Part shown: one piece after another, positions 16,079-25,430 of the stretch
How positions within the stretch are numbered: the first letter of the stretch is position 1
Layout of the letters: each line of letters opens with the position of its first letter
Assembly: GCA_003635185.1 (NCBI GenBank)
Contig: PYJA01000066.1
Coordinates: 1-41,105 of the forward strand
Length of the DNA stretch: 41,105 bases
Source of the DNA: Candidatus Poribacteria bacterium
GTDB lineage: Bacteria > Poribacteria > WGA-4E > WGA-3G
Direction: 5' to 3'
Notes under the pieces: generated by a model
Databases searched by the model: none
What the model saw: the letters and a program-made list of their open reading frames with translations, nothing else
What the model was told of the DNA's origin: nothing
Made by a program: the position numbers and the translations under genes

Positions 16079-17200
16079 ATGAATTGCAGGCCAACGTTCA
16101 CTGAACTACCATCAACATCAATGCAAACGATTTACCACACAATTCAACAGATTGCAACATCAGATATCCCGATCATCATTATTGGTGAAACTGGTGTTGG
16201 TAAGGAAGGAATAGCAAAATACATCCACAACAGCAATCCAAAACAAGATAAACCGTTTGTAGCAATCAATTGTGGAAGATTTTCCGCTGAGTTCCTGCAA
16301 AGTGAACTGTTTGGGCATGAAAGGGGGGCTTTTACCGGGGCAGAACGTCAACGCAGCGGTGCTTTTGAAAAAGCAAATGGGGGTGTTCTCTTTTTAGATG
16401 AGATTACCGAAATGTGTCTTGATGCCCAAAAGATGTTCCTCCGCTTTTTAGACACAAATACATTTACGCGGCTCGGTGGAAATCAAGTCTTAACAACGGA
16501 TGTCCAACTGATCGCAGCGACAAACAGAAGCATCGGTATGGCAGTTGCCCAGCAGGAATTTAGAGAGGATCTTTATTACCGTCTTGATGGTGTAGTGCTT
16601 CGGGTACCGCCCCTACGGGATCGGCCTGAAGATATCGCGCCTTTAGTCCAATTTTTTATTACCGAACTCGCCCCTAAACACGGTAAAAATGTTATAGGGA
16701 TTACGCCAGCCGCACTCACCCACCTTGAACAAGCAAAGTGGCCTGGCAATATCCGGCAGCTTAGAAATACAATTCATGCAGCGATCTCGCTTGCCCAAAC
16801 AGACCAACTTGAACTCGAAGATTTTCCAGATAATTTACTAATTGCTCCAGATTTAGAAAAACCTAACTTACCTTTTGACATAAAACAAGATACATCCTAT
16901 TCAGTGTTTGCTCAAGATTTAATTTCACAATTAAAAGCACTTTCTGAAGAAACACAATACGAAGTTGCCCGTGAAGTATTAGAATATCTGTCCAATCTTC
17001 AAAAAAGAGAAATATTCTGGACAGCAGATATGAGTTTGCACCAAATTCTACATCAAATTGCTCAGGCGCGGATTGAGAAATATCCAACAACAACTGAAGC
17101 AGCTGCTTCATTAGGTATTGATAGGCGAACCCTTAAAAAATATGCAGAATTGAATACTGATGATCCAGACGATGTAGCCAATGGATTTGACTTTTTCTAA
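16079..17200 (+). CDS. Sigma54-interacting AAA+ transcription activator lacking a sensory domain
   Basis: This 373-residue enhancer-binding-protein-type activator has Walker A GETGVGKE (36-43), the sigma54-contact loop GAFTGA (83-88), Walker B VLFLDE (103-108), and the R-finger region and RxDL-type sensor segments to about residue 240. A helical linker follows, then a C-terminal Fis-like helix-turn-helix (TTEAAASLGIDRRTLKKY). The AAA+ domain begins at about residue 8, so no receiver, GAF or PAS domain precedes it. Control must come from the linker, expression level or a partner. ATG 16079 is chosen for its strong GGAAGGAGGAATT site. No convincing -24/-12 promoter was found nearby. Confidence 0.9.
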   Translation: MNCRPTFTELPSTSMQTIYHTIQQIATSDIPIIIIGETGVGKEGIAKYIHNSNPKQDKPFVAINCGRFSAEFLQSELFGHERGAFTGAERQRSGAFEKANGGVLFLDEITEMCLDAQKMFLRFLDTNTFTRLGGNQVLTTDVQLIAATNRSIGMAVAQQEFREDLYYRLDGVVLRVPPLRDRPEDIAPLVQFFITELAPKHGKNVIGITPAALTHLEQAKWPGNIRQLRNTIHAAISLAQTDQLELEDFPDNLLIAPDLEKPNLPFDIKQDTSYSVFAQDLISQLKALSEETQYEVAREVLEYLSNLQKREIFWTADMSLHQILHQIAQARIEKYPTTTEAAASLGIDRRTLKKYAELNTDDPDDVANGFDFF

Positions 17201-17224
17201 ATCCATTTTATTGCTGTATTTTGT

Positions 17225-17830
17225 CTATGCTTTTTGTGCAACCATGCTTGCAAGGATACCAAGGATTTCGCTGCACTGCCTAATCTGATAAACTCCCATA
17301 TCCACATAGAGTTTCTGTCCTTCTAATTTAAGGAATAGCCATTCTGTGCCAGTAGTCGTAGCACCATAAATATACGGAATTTCATTTCCTTTTTCTGCAT
17401 TAAAACGTTGGGCAGCGAGCATCTCCGCAACGCACTGTCCCAATCCAACTACAGGGTCAGCATTTTTTGCTTCCACGAGAACAATGATAGGTGCCTCCAA
17501 AAAAAATTGATTTGGTGACAGACTCACCAAAAAATCACACACACCTGTTAATCCATTTTCAGCATCAACGCTGAAGTCAATCCCAGAGAAAAAACTAATA
17601 CGGCGATCAAAATGCTCCCGGAGTTCAACGAGAACACTTGCCACAATCAATTCTGACCGAGCTTTCTCGGTTCTGATAGCCATGGCCAACGGCACCTTTT
17701 TTTCTAACTCTTTTGTGAGATCAGCGCTTGGATCCACTGGTTCAATGTCAGAAAAGATATCAGGGGATTCGACCCTTTCAAGTTGAAATGTTTGCTGTAC
17801 CGTTTCTAAGGTAAAATTGCTATAAGCCAT
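17225..17830 (-). CDS. PD-(D/E)XK-like protein, function unknown
   Basis: This 201-residue soluble protein has Glu in RSELIVASVLVELREH, Asp in GVCDFLVS and an E-A-K in IVLVEAKN, spaced as in the PD-(D/E)XK nuclease fold. It continues with QCVAEMLAAQRFN and YIYGATTTGTEWLFLKL. Proteins of this kind are common uncharacterised genes in cyanobacteria and other bacteria, with nuclease activity only predicted. GAGGGAG lies upstream of its ATG at 17830. It follows the propeller-cytochrome gene by 37 bases on the same strand, so the two may be co-transcribed, though a functional link is not obvious. Confidence 0.65.
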   Translation of the reverse strand: MAYSNFTLETVQQTFQLERVESPDIFSDIEPVDPSADLTKELEKKVPLAMAIRTEKARSELIVASVLVELREHFDRRISFFSGIDFSVDAENGLTGVCDFLVSLSPNQFFLEAPIIVLVEAKNADPVVGLGQCVAEMLAAQRFNAEKGNEIPYIYGATTTGTEWLFLKLEGQKLYVDMGVYQIRQCSEILGILASMVAQKA

Positions 17831-17867
17831 CTGTGTAGTGTCTCCCTCTGTCTCAGTCTACCAGACG

Positions 17868-20747
17868 CTATTTTTCGGATTTTCCGAGGACTTGCTTTAG
17901 AAATTCTACACTGTCTTTAGGTTTCCGAGAACTTGCTTTGGAAGCGTCATCCTTCTTTTTTTGAACGACATGGAAGATGAAGTCGTTACTGAACATTCCG
18001 TCTGGATTTTGGATCTGGAGCAAGTGCATGCCAACTTCAGGCAATTTTTCTAACTTAACAGTGAAATCTAAGTCAAAAAACTCGCCCTGTTGAGAGGTAA
18101 TGGTCCCATCTACTCGTCTCCCATTAACGTAAAGATATGCGCCTTCGTGGATGTGTCTACCGTTAACTGTCATGGTGGTGTTATCAGGTGAAAGAACTGG
18201 AAAATCTTGATGTCCGCGCTGTGCTTCGATCAGTCCCAATGTCCAAATCCCCGGCTGTGGGTTATCAATACCTACTTTTGTCCCATGCCGTGCCGTAAAA
18301 GTACCAACAAATTTACCTTCAGAGGCGAGTAAAACCAATTGTGATCGGGTGAAGGTTTTATTATCACCATCTGTTTTGACGTATTTGCCTTCTTTGAACT
18401 GCAGTGCGACAGGTGTGGATTTGTCACCATCAATGAGCAGACCTTCGCCAAGAAGTATAATACCGCCTTCCTTAGCGGATAACTCTAATGCATTCAATAG
18501 ATCGCGAGTCGGTCGTGTGAGCGCAGACATCTTGTTGAGTGTTACTTGACGAGCAAAGGTGCCGGAGAATCCAGTACTGCCTTCCAGGACCATGTTCCAT
18601 ACAGGGTCAAAACGTTTCCTGCCAGCCCACGAGAATTGCCATACACGTTGTTCCGGAATCCCACGTTCCGCAACCCTTCGGTAAAAATCGAAATCAATCA
18701 GGTTCAACCGTCCTTGTGGTAGAATCAACCAACGGTCATAAGCACCGCGCCATGTGGGTGCTTCCATGCCAGTTCCCGGTGTGTTGGTACTCACCCAAAA
18801 CGGCATACGATGGCAATCCCCACAGACATTCGGTTCGGGTTTTCCTTGTAAGTCACCATCAATATGAAATAACTTGAATCCTTTCTCTGCTTCGTTTGAC
18901 AAGACGTTTGTGTAGGCGCGTCTTTGTGCGGGGGGATAGAGGACATTCAGCAGGAATTTTGCCAGATCATCCCGTTCAGACTTTGTTAATGCGCCCCGTT
19001 TACCCTCATCGTTTTCAACTTCAACCCCTACCATACTCATTGTTGTAGCGAGGCTCCCGTCTATCAGATGCCTAACACTGCTTTCTGGGTCACCAAGAAT
19101 ACTGTTGGGTTCAACTTTTTTATAAACATTTGCACTGTTATTGCCGCCGTAGGGGTCGCCAGGAATACCGTCCCAGTGATAAGGTTCAGTATCACGCAAA
19201 CCACGGACAGGCATCGTTGAGCGAGGCATTATCTGTTTGGCACCCGTGACAATTGGCGTTTCTAATACCCAAAGCAGTTGATCGGTGTGTCCATCAGGAT
19301 GGCAACTTGCGCAGGAAAAGGTGTTGGTAGTAGATGCATCAGCATCGTTGAAAGCAATCCGTCCGCGCTTGACTGCGGGATGTGTAGGATCTTCTAACGC
19401 AATGCTCTCAACTACCTTTGGGCGAGTGAGATCTGACAAATTGACAAGGGACACCGTATTTGCCACCGCATTGAAAACCCAAGCGTGTGAAGGTTTACCG
19501 TTAGTATGTGATTCAAGTGCAATACCCCGCGGCACAGCGTCAACATCCACGCGCCCGAGTATTTCACCACTATTGGCATCAACAGTAAAGAGTTTATCTG
19601 ACCCCGCAGCAGAGACGACCAACGTTGTATCGTCATCACTGATTTGAATTGCAAAGGGAGTGGCTAAAGCTTCACCTTGCTTTGGGTGCTTTGGTGGTAA
19701 CGGTTCAAGATCGATGAACTTAGGTTTTTCGGCAGAATCGCCTCTGAAACTGACAGATGTAATCTGGTTCAAAAACGCACGATTCTCTAACTCTGCCAGA
19801 CCGTGATTTTTTGTCCCTGCCAAACCGTTGGCATCGTTACGAGCGTCTGCCTGTGCAATGAATACTTGTCCTTTGGAGTCGACAGTCAATCCATAAAGCA
19901 GCGTGCCGAGCGTGTCAACAGTTTCAATAAGTTCGTCTGTCCTTGTGTCAAAAACGTATAGATCGCGATCCGGCACCTTGGGGTGTTTGATAATGTCTAA
20001 CACTGCCCCTATTGACAAAACATTGTTATTGTCTATTACATGCTTTTGTGCATCGAAAGTGATCATTTTGCCATCAATTGGACCGGTGCCGCCTGAAAGT
20101 TGCGTTTTGTTGTTGGACTCAAAGGGAATAACATACAAACGATCTCCACGGACGACAATAGCGCGAGGGTCTTGTGCTGCGATGTCAAGTTTTTTCTCTA
20201 CGTGCCGTGTGGTTACGTCAATAACAGCAATCTGATTTTCGGTGGAGAGTGCAACGTAGACTTTTTCATTGCTGGCAAAGGCGATACCTACAGGTTCGTC
20301 AAAACGGGTGGCACGCGTTTCTGGGTCAAAGTCCTGCACCGTAGCGATAATTTGGAGCCATGTTGGACTCATGGGATTTGTATCAATGACACTTACCGAA
20401 TCCGAAATGTGGTTTGCTACCCAAACTTCTGTGCCATCGGGGCGAACTGCAATACTAACAGGGTCAATCCCGACGTTGATACGTTTCACAACTGCATGCA
20501 TGTCAGTGTCAATGATGTCTACCGTATCTGCGGGTGTATTCACGACAAAGACGTAGCCGTTGCTTACCACAATCGGCGATGCGTGTGGACTCATGAACGT
20601 AGGATGTCCAACATTGTCATATCGGTGGTCCGTATCGACTGCTATGATGGGCTTGTGTGCTGCGTTTTCTGGTTGAGGGAATTTCTGTGCAATGCTACAA
20701 GCGTAAAGCAGTGCCGTCAACATTACGATAAGAGCAAGCTTTTTCAT
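17868..20747 (-). CDS. Beta-propeller, di-haem c-type, IPT-domain lipoprotein
   Basis: This is a 959-residue exported protein. ATG 20747 (MKKLALIVMLTALLYAC) gives a lipoprotein-like signal; the longer frame adds only unlikely residues. Residues about 30-450 form a YVTN-type beta-propeller (VVNTPADTVDIIDTD, VWVANHISDSVSVIDTN, AVIDVTTRHVEKKLDI, and others). Two c-type haem motifs follow, CASCH (in TFSCASCHPDGH) and CGDCH (in NVCGDCHRMPFW). Their spacing suits a di-haem peroxidase/MauG-like or Paracoccus-type cytochrome region. The last 110 residues (ILSPDNTTMTVNGRHIHEG... to NDFIFHV) look like an IPT/TIG or Ig-like domain. Likely an outer-surface or periplasmic redox protein; substrate unknown. 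Confidence 0.83.
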   Translation of the reverse strand: MKKLALIVMLTALLYACSIAQKFPQPENAAHKPIIAVDTDHRYDNVGHPTFMSPHASPIVVSNGYVFVVNTPADTVDIIDTDMHAVVKRINVGIDPVSIAVRPDGTEVWVANHISDSVSVIDTNPMSPTWLQIIATVQDFDPETRATRFDEPVGIAFASNEKVYVALSTENQIAVIDVTTRHVEKKLDIAAQDPRAIVVRGDRLYVIPFESNNKTQLSGGTGPIDGKMITFDAQKHVIDNNNVLSIGAVLDIIKHPKVPDRDLYVFDTRTDELIETVDTLGTLLYGLTVDSKGQVFIAQADARNDANGLAGTKNHGLAELENRAFLNQITSVSFRGDSAEKPKFIDLEPLPPKHPKQGEALATPFAIQISDDDTTLVVSAAGSDKLFTVDANSGEILGRVDVDAVPRGIALESHTNGKPSHAWVFNAVANTVSLVNLSDLTRPKVVESIALEDPTHPAVKRGRIAFNDADASTTNTFSCASCHPDGHTDQLLWVLETPIVTGAKQIMPRSTMPVRGLRDTEPYHWDGIPGDPYGGNNSANVYKKVEPNSILGDPESSVRHLIDGSLATTMSMVGVEVENDEGKRGALTKSERDDLAKFLLNVLYPPAQRRAYTNVLSNEAEKGFKLFHIDGDLQGKPEPNVCGDCHRMPFWVSTNTPGTGMEAPTWRGAYDRWLILPQGRLNLIDFDFYRRVAERGIPEQRVWQFSWAGRKRFDPVWNMVLEGSTGFSGTFARQVTLNKMSALTRPTRDLLNALELSAKEGGIILLGEGLLIDGDKSTPVALQFKEGKYVKTDGDNKTFTRSQLVLLASEGKFVGTFTARHGTKVGIDNPQPGIWTLGLIEAQRGHQDFPVLSPDNTTMTVNGRHIHEGAYLYVNGRRVDGTITSQQGEFFDLDFTVKLEKLPEVGMHLLQIQNPDGMFSNDFIFHVVQKKKDDASKASSRKPKDSVEFLKQVLGKSEK

Positions 20748-20927
20748 AATGATTTGTCCGTTACTGTTTTTTAGTAGGTTTATCTCATAACTTCTTGTTG
20801 CCAACGCATTTTACGTGCGACGATACGTATGAGAGTTGATGTCCTGGTTATGTTTTAGTTGAAACAGCAATATCAGTATAGCATAAAATATGTCTTGTGT
20901 CCAATTCTACAAGTTCTGAATTTTCTG

Positions 20928-23092
20928 TTATTGATGTCTTGATTTTTCGTTGTGAGCATCTTCGTTATTGGTTCCGTCTGTAGGTTTAAATATAGAAGCA
21001 AGCTCCCACACAAGCACTGTCCCATCTCCGCTCGTGCTTGTAAGTGTTCGACCATCTTCGCTAAACGAAATGCCAGTAATCCATCTGGTGTGTCCTTTGA
21101 GGACTTTCTTTTGTTGCCCCGTGACCGTATCCCATAAATAGATCGTACCGTTGCTAACCGCATTCACAAGTAACTTCCCATCCGGACTGAAAGAGATAAC
21201 CTTAAAATCATCTGCCCCATACTTCTCACGAAACCATATTTGATCCGTGAGAGTATGCTTTTGCTCACCAGTGGCAATATCCCACAAGCGGATCGTTTTA
21301 TCCCTACTTCCAGTCGCAAGTATTTTTCCATCTGGACTGAAAGTAGAGCCTGTGACATCATCTCTATGGCCTATAAAAGTATGTTCGTGTTGCGCTTTTA
21401 CAACATCCCACAACTCTATCTCATGAGAACTCTTTGCATCTTCTGCATTTATACTTTTAAATGTTATCGCGAATGTGTTCCCATCCGGACTAAAGGACAC
21501 ATTAGACACACCTTTTATCTGGGTTGAGAGTATCTCATTTTGTTTTCCTGTAACGACATCCCACACATAGAAATCACCGTTCCTACTCCAACTGACAAGA
21601 TGTTTTCCATCCGAACTATATATATAAAATAACCGGAAAGGACTTTGTGTGTGTCCAGTGAGGATTCTCTTATGTTTTCCCGTGGACACCTCCCATAGAT
21701 GGATTTGCTCATCTCTGTCCGTCCCTGCAAGCGTTTTGCCATCCGGGCTGAATAACATACTAAAAATAGGTTCCTTCTTTCCCTTAATCGTTCTCACCCG
21801 TTTTCCTGTAGCGACATCCCACAAACGGATTGTCCTGTCGGAACTGCTACTTGCGATTATCGTTCCATCCGGACTAAATTCCGTATCAATAACCTCTTCT
21901 TTATGTCCTATGAGTATTCTTTTGTGTTTTCCCGTTGCAATATCCCGTAGACGGATATTTTTACTCCCCCAACTCTTACGATATGCAAGGGTCTGACCAT
22001 CTGAACTGAGTGATGTAATATGAATCCCTTGCAGATGCCCTACGATTATTTTTTCTTGTTCTTCCGACATTACATCCTGCAGACAAAAGGTAGCATTATT
22101 CCCCCAAATTGCGAGCAACCTACCATCAGGAATGAATGACATGTAATGGGATCTTTGGAGTGGATTTTTGATAGTTTTCAAGTGTTTTCCTGTAGCGATA
22201 TCCCACAATCGCAGCGTATTGTCTACACTTGAACTTACGAGTGTTTTTCCATCTGGACTAAAGACTAAACCAATAACATTTTCCGTATCCGTATCAATTG
22301 TAATTATTTTTTCTCGTTTTCCTGTAGCAACATTCCACAAACTGATAGTGTTTTTAGTACTCATATTTGCTAAGGTTTTTCCATCCGGACTGAAGTCTAA
22401 ACAACGAATAAACCCTTTGTGTTCTTCGAGTATCTTCTTCTGTTCTTCGAGTATCCTCTTTTGTGCTTTGGAGAAAAGATAGGTAAGTTCAATTGTTTGA
22501 TCCTTCACATGAGCAACCACTATTCTCTCACCATTGAATGACATTCGAGCAGCGGAGGGCGTAAATCGCCTGAATATTTGCTTATGTGTGCTTGTGCTAA
22601 TATCCCATAGATTGATCTCATGGATACTTGCACTTGCGAGCGTTTTCCCATCAAGACTGAACACAAGACTAGAGATTCCTCCTCTGTGTCCTGTGAATAT
22701 TTGCTTATGTGTGCCTTCTGGCATGTTCCATAGACGGACTGTTTTGTCGTCACTGCCAGTTGCAAGTGTTTTTCCATCTGGACTGAAGGCGATAGAGTTG
22801 ACGCTGGTATGTGGTAACAATAAAGCGGACTCTTTACCGCTTTGTATATCATATAACCAAACTCCGATGTTGGTAGCGACCACTAAAATAGTGTTATCAT
22901 GAGAGTATGCTATGTCATTAATTCCCCTTTGCCGAGGCGCACTTTCGCACTATCTGGTAAATGCCATTGTGGGGAATCGTCAGGAAAGAAATCCAGATCA
23001 GGCAATTCTTGCCTTGGAACAATATTTAGCACAACCAAAATGGAAACGATACCAAGAAAGATTAAAATAGTAAAAAGTAACGCTTTCTTCAT
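20928..23092 (-). pseudogene. Secreted WD40 protein split by a single-base frameshift
   Basis: The gene starts at ATG 23092 (AAGGAGATATTTCAC upstream) with a signal/anchor (MKKALLFTILIFLG). It reads through WHLPDSAKVRLGKGEL and hits a stop at about 22910. One base is missing near 22911-22916: restoring it gives LGKGELNDIAYSHDNTILVV and joins the 650-residue remainder without a gap. That remainder holds about 14 WD repeats (FSPDGKTLATGSDDKTVRLW and similar, each about 42 residues), enough for two seven-bladed propellers. It could be a sequencing error, a phase-variable gene or true decay. The family (LGKG then YSxDxTIL then GxWLYD) has another copy at 37419. Function is unknown, probably surface protein interaction. 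Confidence 0.85.
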
Positions 23093-23233
23093 GTGAAATA
23101 TCTCCTTTTGATACTTTTTTACCAAAATTAACAGAATTTTTCTTGTTTTATTGAAGTCAGGCAGAATACACGTATGGTATTTTGCATTGGTTAGGAAACC
23201 GCACCTACTGAGATGAATCGCGTTAATTTGGTA

Positions 23234-23578
23234 TCATTCGCTTATCTCCTCAAGGATTTGTTGAATTTGTGTCTGCAACAGCGGCAGTTCAAATTTCACT
23301 ACGTCCCAGATAATATTAATATCAACATTAAAATATACGTGCGTCACTCTGTTCCTTAACCCCGCAATTTCCTGCCATGCGATATTTGGATATCTGTCTC
23401 GGATTGAATCAGGGAGTTTCTTGACTGCTTCACCAATGATTTGAAGATTTCGGATAACCGCGTCAATCCGCATCTGATCCGTTTCAAATTTACTGTGGGT
23501 AACGTCTTTAACGTACGATGCAATACGTTCAGATGCTTCTACTATATCCTGGAGATATAAACTATAGATTCGTGACAT
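23234..23578 (-). CDS. hepT: HepT-like toxin (HEPN/DUF86)
   Basis: This 114-residue helical HEPN protein has the RX4HXY motif intact: Arg75, His80 and Tyr82 in RNRVTHVY. It has the IGEAVKKL helix typical of HepT. In the characterised MntA/HepT pair, HepT acts as an RNase-type toxin silenced by AMPylation of the motif Tyr by MntA. The start ATG 23578 overlaps the end of mntA by 17 bases, so the two are translated together, antitoxin first. Chromosomal context is a gap rich in palindromes. Confidence 0.9.
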   Translation of the reverse strand: MSRIYSLYLQDIVEASERIASYVKDVTHSKFETDQMRIDAVIRNLQIIGEAVKKLPDSIRDRYPNIAWQEIAGLRNRVTHVYFNVDINIIWDVVKFELPLLQTQIQQILEEISE

Positions 23579-23873
23579 ATTCTATCTCTTTTTCGATATA
23601 AGGCTTTAGACGCGGTTTGATAGAGGTAGCAGTAATTAGGTCAACGTCCTTCTTAAACAGATCTTCAAGAAAAAGAGCTAATCCCATATAGTCGCGAAGG
23701 GTCAATCTTTCGAGTTCAACGATGAAATCAATGTCGCTTCCAGCAGTCGCTGTCCCTCGCACGTAAGATCCGAACAAGCCGATCCGCTTGACACCGTATT
23801 TTCGCAAAGTCTCTCGATTGTCTACCAGACTCTGTTTAATAAGTTCCTTGCTAAGGATTGTTTGATCTTCCAT
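23562..23873 (-). CDS. mntA: MntA-like nucleotidyltransferase antitoxin
   Basis: This 103-residue minimal nucleotidyltransferase carries Gly35-Ser36 and the Asp47-x-Asp49 pair in LFGSYVRGTATAGSDIDFIVE. Members AMPylate the Tyr of HepT. AGAGGGATTTAAG precedes ATG 23873. It is the first gene of a two-gene unit with hepT and overlaps it. The ORF is intact, so the pair looks functional. Confidence 0.9.
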   Translation of the reverse strand: MEDQTILSKELIKQSLVDNRETLRKYGVKRIGLFGSYVRGTATAGSDIDFIVELERLTLRDYMGLALFLEDLFKKDVDLITATSIKPRLKPYIEKEIEYVTNL

Positions 23874-23954
23874 CTTAAATCCCTCTTCTGGTAAGATACC
23901 TGCTAATACCCGATTAACTTGATTCTAATCTATCGGTGCGGTTGGAAAACCACA

Positions 23955-24171
23955 CCATAAGCGTCAATTTAAGAAAAGAATTATGCGCTAAATACCCCAG
24001 GCCGGTAGGTTCGGTTTGTAACCGAACCGGATCGGACGCAGAAACCTTCACCTATCCTGTCCACTCAGCAGTGCTGCTGAACAAAACACCCAGGATTCGC
24101 CTGGGCTCAGTCCGGTTCGGTTACAAACCGAACCTACCGGGCCTGGATGCACGCTAAATTGACGCTTATGG
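23955..24171. repeat. 217-bp nested inverted-repeat element (MITE-like)
   Basis: Outer arms CCATAAGCGTCAATTTA (23955-23971) and TAAATTGACGCTTATGG (24155-24171) are perfect. Inner arms at 24004-24031 and 24111-24138 form a 28-bp perfect inverted repeat beginning GGTAGGTTCGGTTTGTAACC. Small hairpins (CAGCAGTGCTGCTG, CCCAGG/CCTGGG) fill the middle. GTGCGGTT-type palindromes flank it, and CCCCAGGCCGGTAGGT (23995-24010) is inverted again at 24189-24204. It occupies the 23874-24353 gap and codes for nothing. Confidence 0.85.
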
Positions 24172-24276
24172 TGCGGTTAGGAAACCGCACCTACCGGCCT
24201 GGGGCATTAACTTTGAGTAAACCTCAATAACGGAAAACTCTTAAAACTAAATAACCCTGCTTCCAATCTAAAAAAG

Positions 24277-24305
24277 TTGACCAGCAGTCTTTTTTGCGGT
24301 ACAAT
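24277..24305 (+). promoter_or_regulatory. Sigma70 promoter for the dppD operon
   Basis: TTGACC (24277-24282), 17-base spacer, TACAAT (24300-24305), ending about 48 bases before the TTG start of dppD. It could drive all four downstream genes. Confidence 0.65.
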
Positions 24306-24353
24306 ATATACACACATTCATAGAATCAAACCTACAAAATATCGGACAAAAAA

Positions 24354-25430
24354 TTGACACAACCCTTACTTGAAATTTCTAATTTGAAAACCGTATTCCA
24401 TACAGATAGTGGCGTTGTAAACGCTGTAAACGATGTCAGTTTTTCGATTGAACGCGGCAAAACGGTTGGCATTGTCGGAGAAAGTGGTTGTGGAAAAAGT
24501 ATTACGGGGTTATCCCTTCTCCAACTTGTGCCGAATCCGGGTAGGATCGAAGCGGGTGAGGTTCTGTTCTATCGTGATGACGTAAATGAACCTTTAGATA
24601 TAACGCAAGTATCACCGCGAAGTGAGTTGATGCGTCAGATCCGTGGCAACGAAATTGCTATAATCTTTCAGGAACCGATGACATCACTTAATCCTGTTTA
24701 TACCGTTGGCGATCAAATTGCTGAGGCAATTGTGTTACACCAAGAAGGGGAGCGCTCGTCTCTTGCCCGTTTTGGTTTACAAACACCACCGAAATGGGCA
24801 CGCGAACGCGCTATTGAGATGCTCTCACGCGTCGGGCTCCCCGCACCTGAACAACGCATTGATGAATATCCACACCAACTCTCTGGAGGGATGCGGCAAC
24901 GCGTGATGATTGCGATGGCACTTTGTTGTGCGCCCGCGCTTCTTATCGCGGATGAACCGACTACAGCACTTGACGTTACGATTCAGGCACAAGTACTCGC
25001 GCTCATGCAGGAACTGCAAGCGGAAATTGGGATGGCAATTATGTTGATTACACACGACTTAGGGGTTATCGCTGACATAGCGGACGAGGTTGTTGTTATG
25101 TATGCCGGACGCGTTGTTGAAAAAGGAAGTGTAGATGATATCTTTTATACTCCTTTGCATCCTTATACGCGAGGATTGCTCAACTCAATTCCAACATTCG
25201 GTGATAGCCAGCAAAAAACGCTTCCGTCTATTCCGGGAACAGTACCTCATCCGTTGGCACTTCCTATCGGGTGTTCGTTTCAGCCGCGTTGTGCTGAACG
25301 AATGCCGACTTGTGAAAAAATGCCTGAACTTAACACGATTGACACCTCAAAAAACATCACTGACGAGAACAGAAAGCACGCGGTGAGATGCTGGCTCTAT
25401 CAGGAAAAAACCGATGCCGAAACTGCTTGA
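24354..25430 (+). CDS. dppD: Peptide/nickel-type ABC transporter ATPase (DppD/OppD-like)
   Basis: This 358-residue ABC ATPase of the oligopeptide/dipeptide/nickel uptake group carries Walker A GESGCGKS (42-49), a Q-loop in [11 protein letters not shown], signature LSGGMRQR, Walker [13 protein letters not shown], and the OppD-type C-terminal Cys-rich zone (GCSFQPRC...PTCEK) that may hold an Fe-S cluster. It starts with TTG 24354 in the frame that begins MTQPLLEIS; the upstream site is weak (GGAC). The last 17 bases overlap dppF. No permease or solute-binding protein genes are in the window, so the transporter is incomplete here. Confidence 0.9.
   Translation: MTQPLLEISNLKTVFHTDSGVVNAVNDVSFSIERGKTVGIVGESGCGKSITGLSLLQLVPNPGRIEAGEVLFYRDDVNEPLDITQVSPRSELMRQIRGNEIAIIFQEPMTSLNPVYTVGDQIAEAIVLHQEGERSSLARFGLQTPPKWARERAIEMLSRVGLPAPEQRIDEYPHQLSGGMRQRVMIAMALCCAPALLIADEPTTALDVTIQAQVLALMQELQAEIGMAIMLITHDLGVIADIADEVVVMYAGRVVEKGSVDDIFYTPLHPYTRGLLNSIPTFGDSQQKTLPSIPGTVPHPLALPIGCSFQPRCAERMPTCEKMPELNTIDTSKNITDENRKHAVRCWLYQEKTDAETA

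Noticed and set aside
23874..24353. Possible CRISPR-like array because of repeated GGTAGGTTCGG and CCGAACC units
   Set aside because: The units are inverted, not direct repeats with regular spacers; they form one nested palindrome and there are no cas genes.
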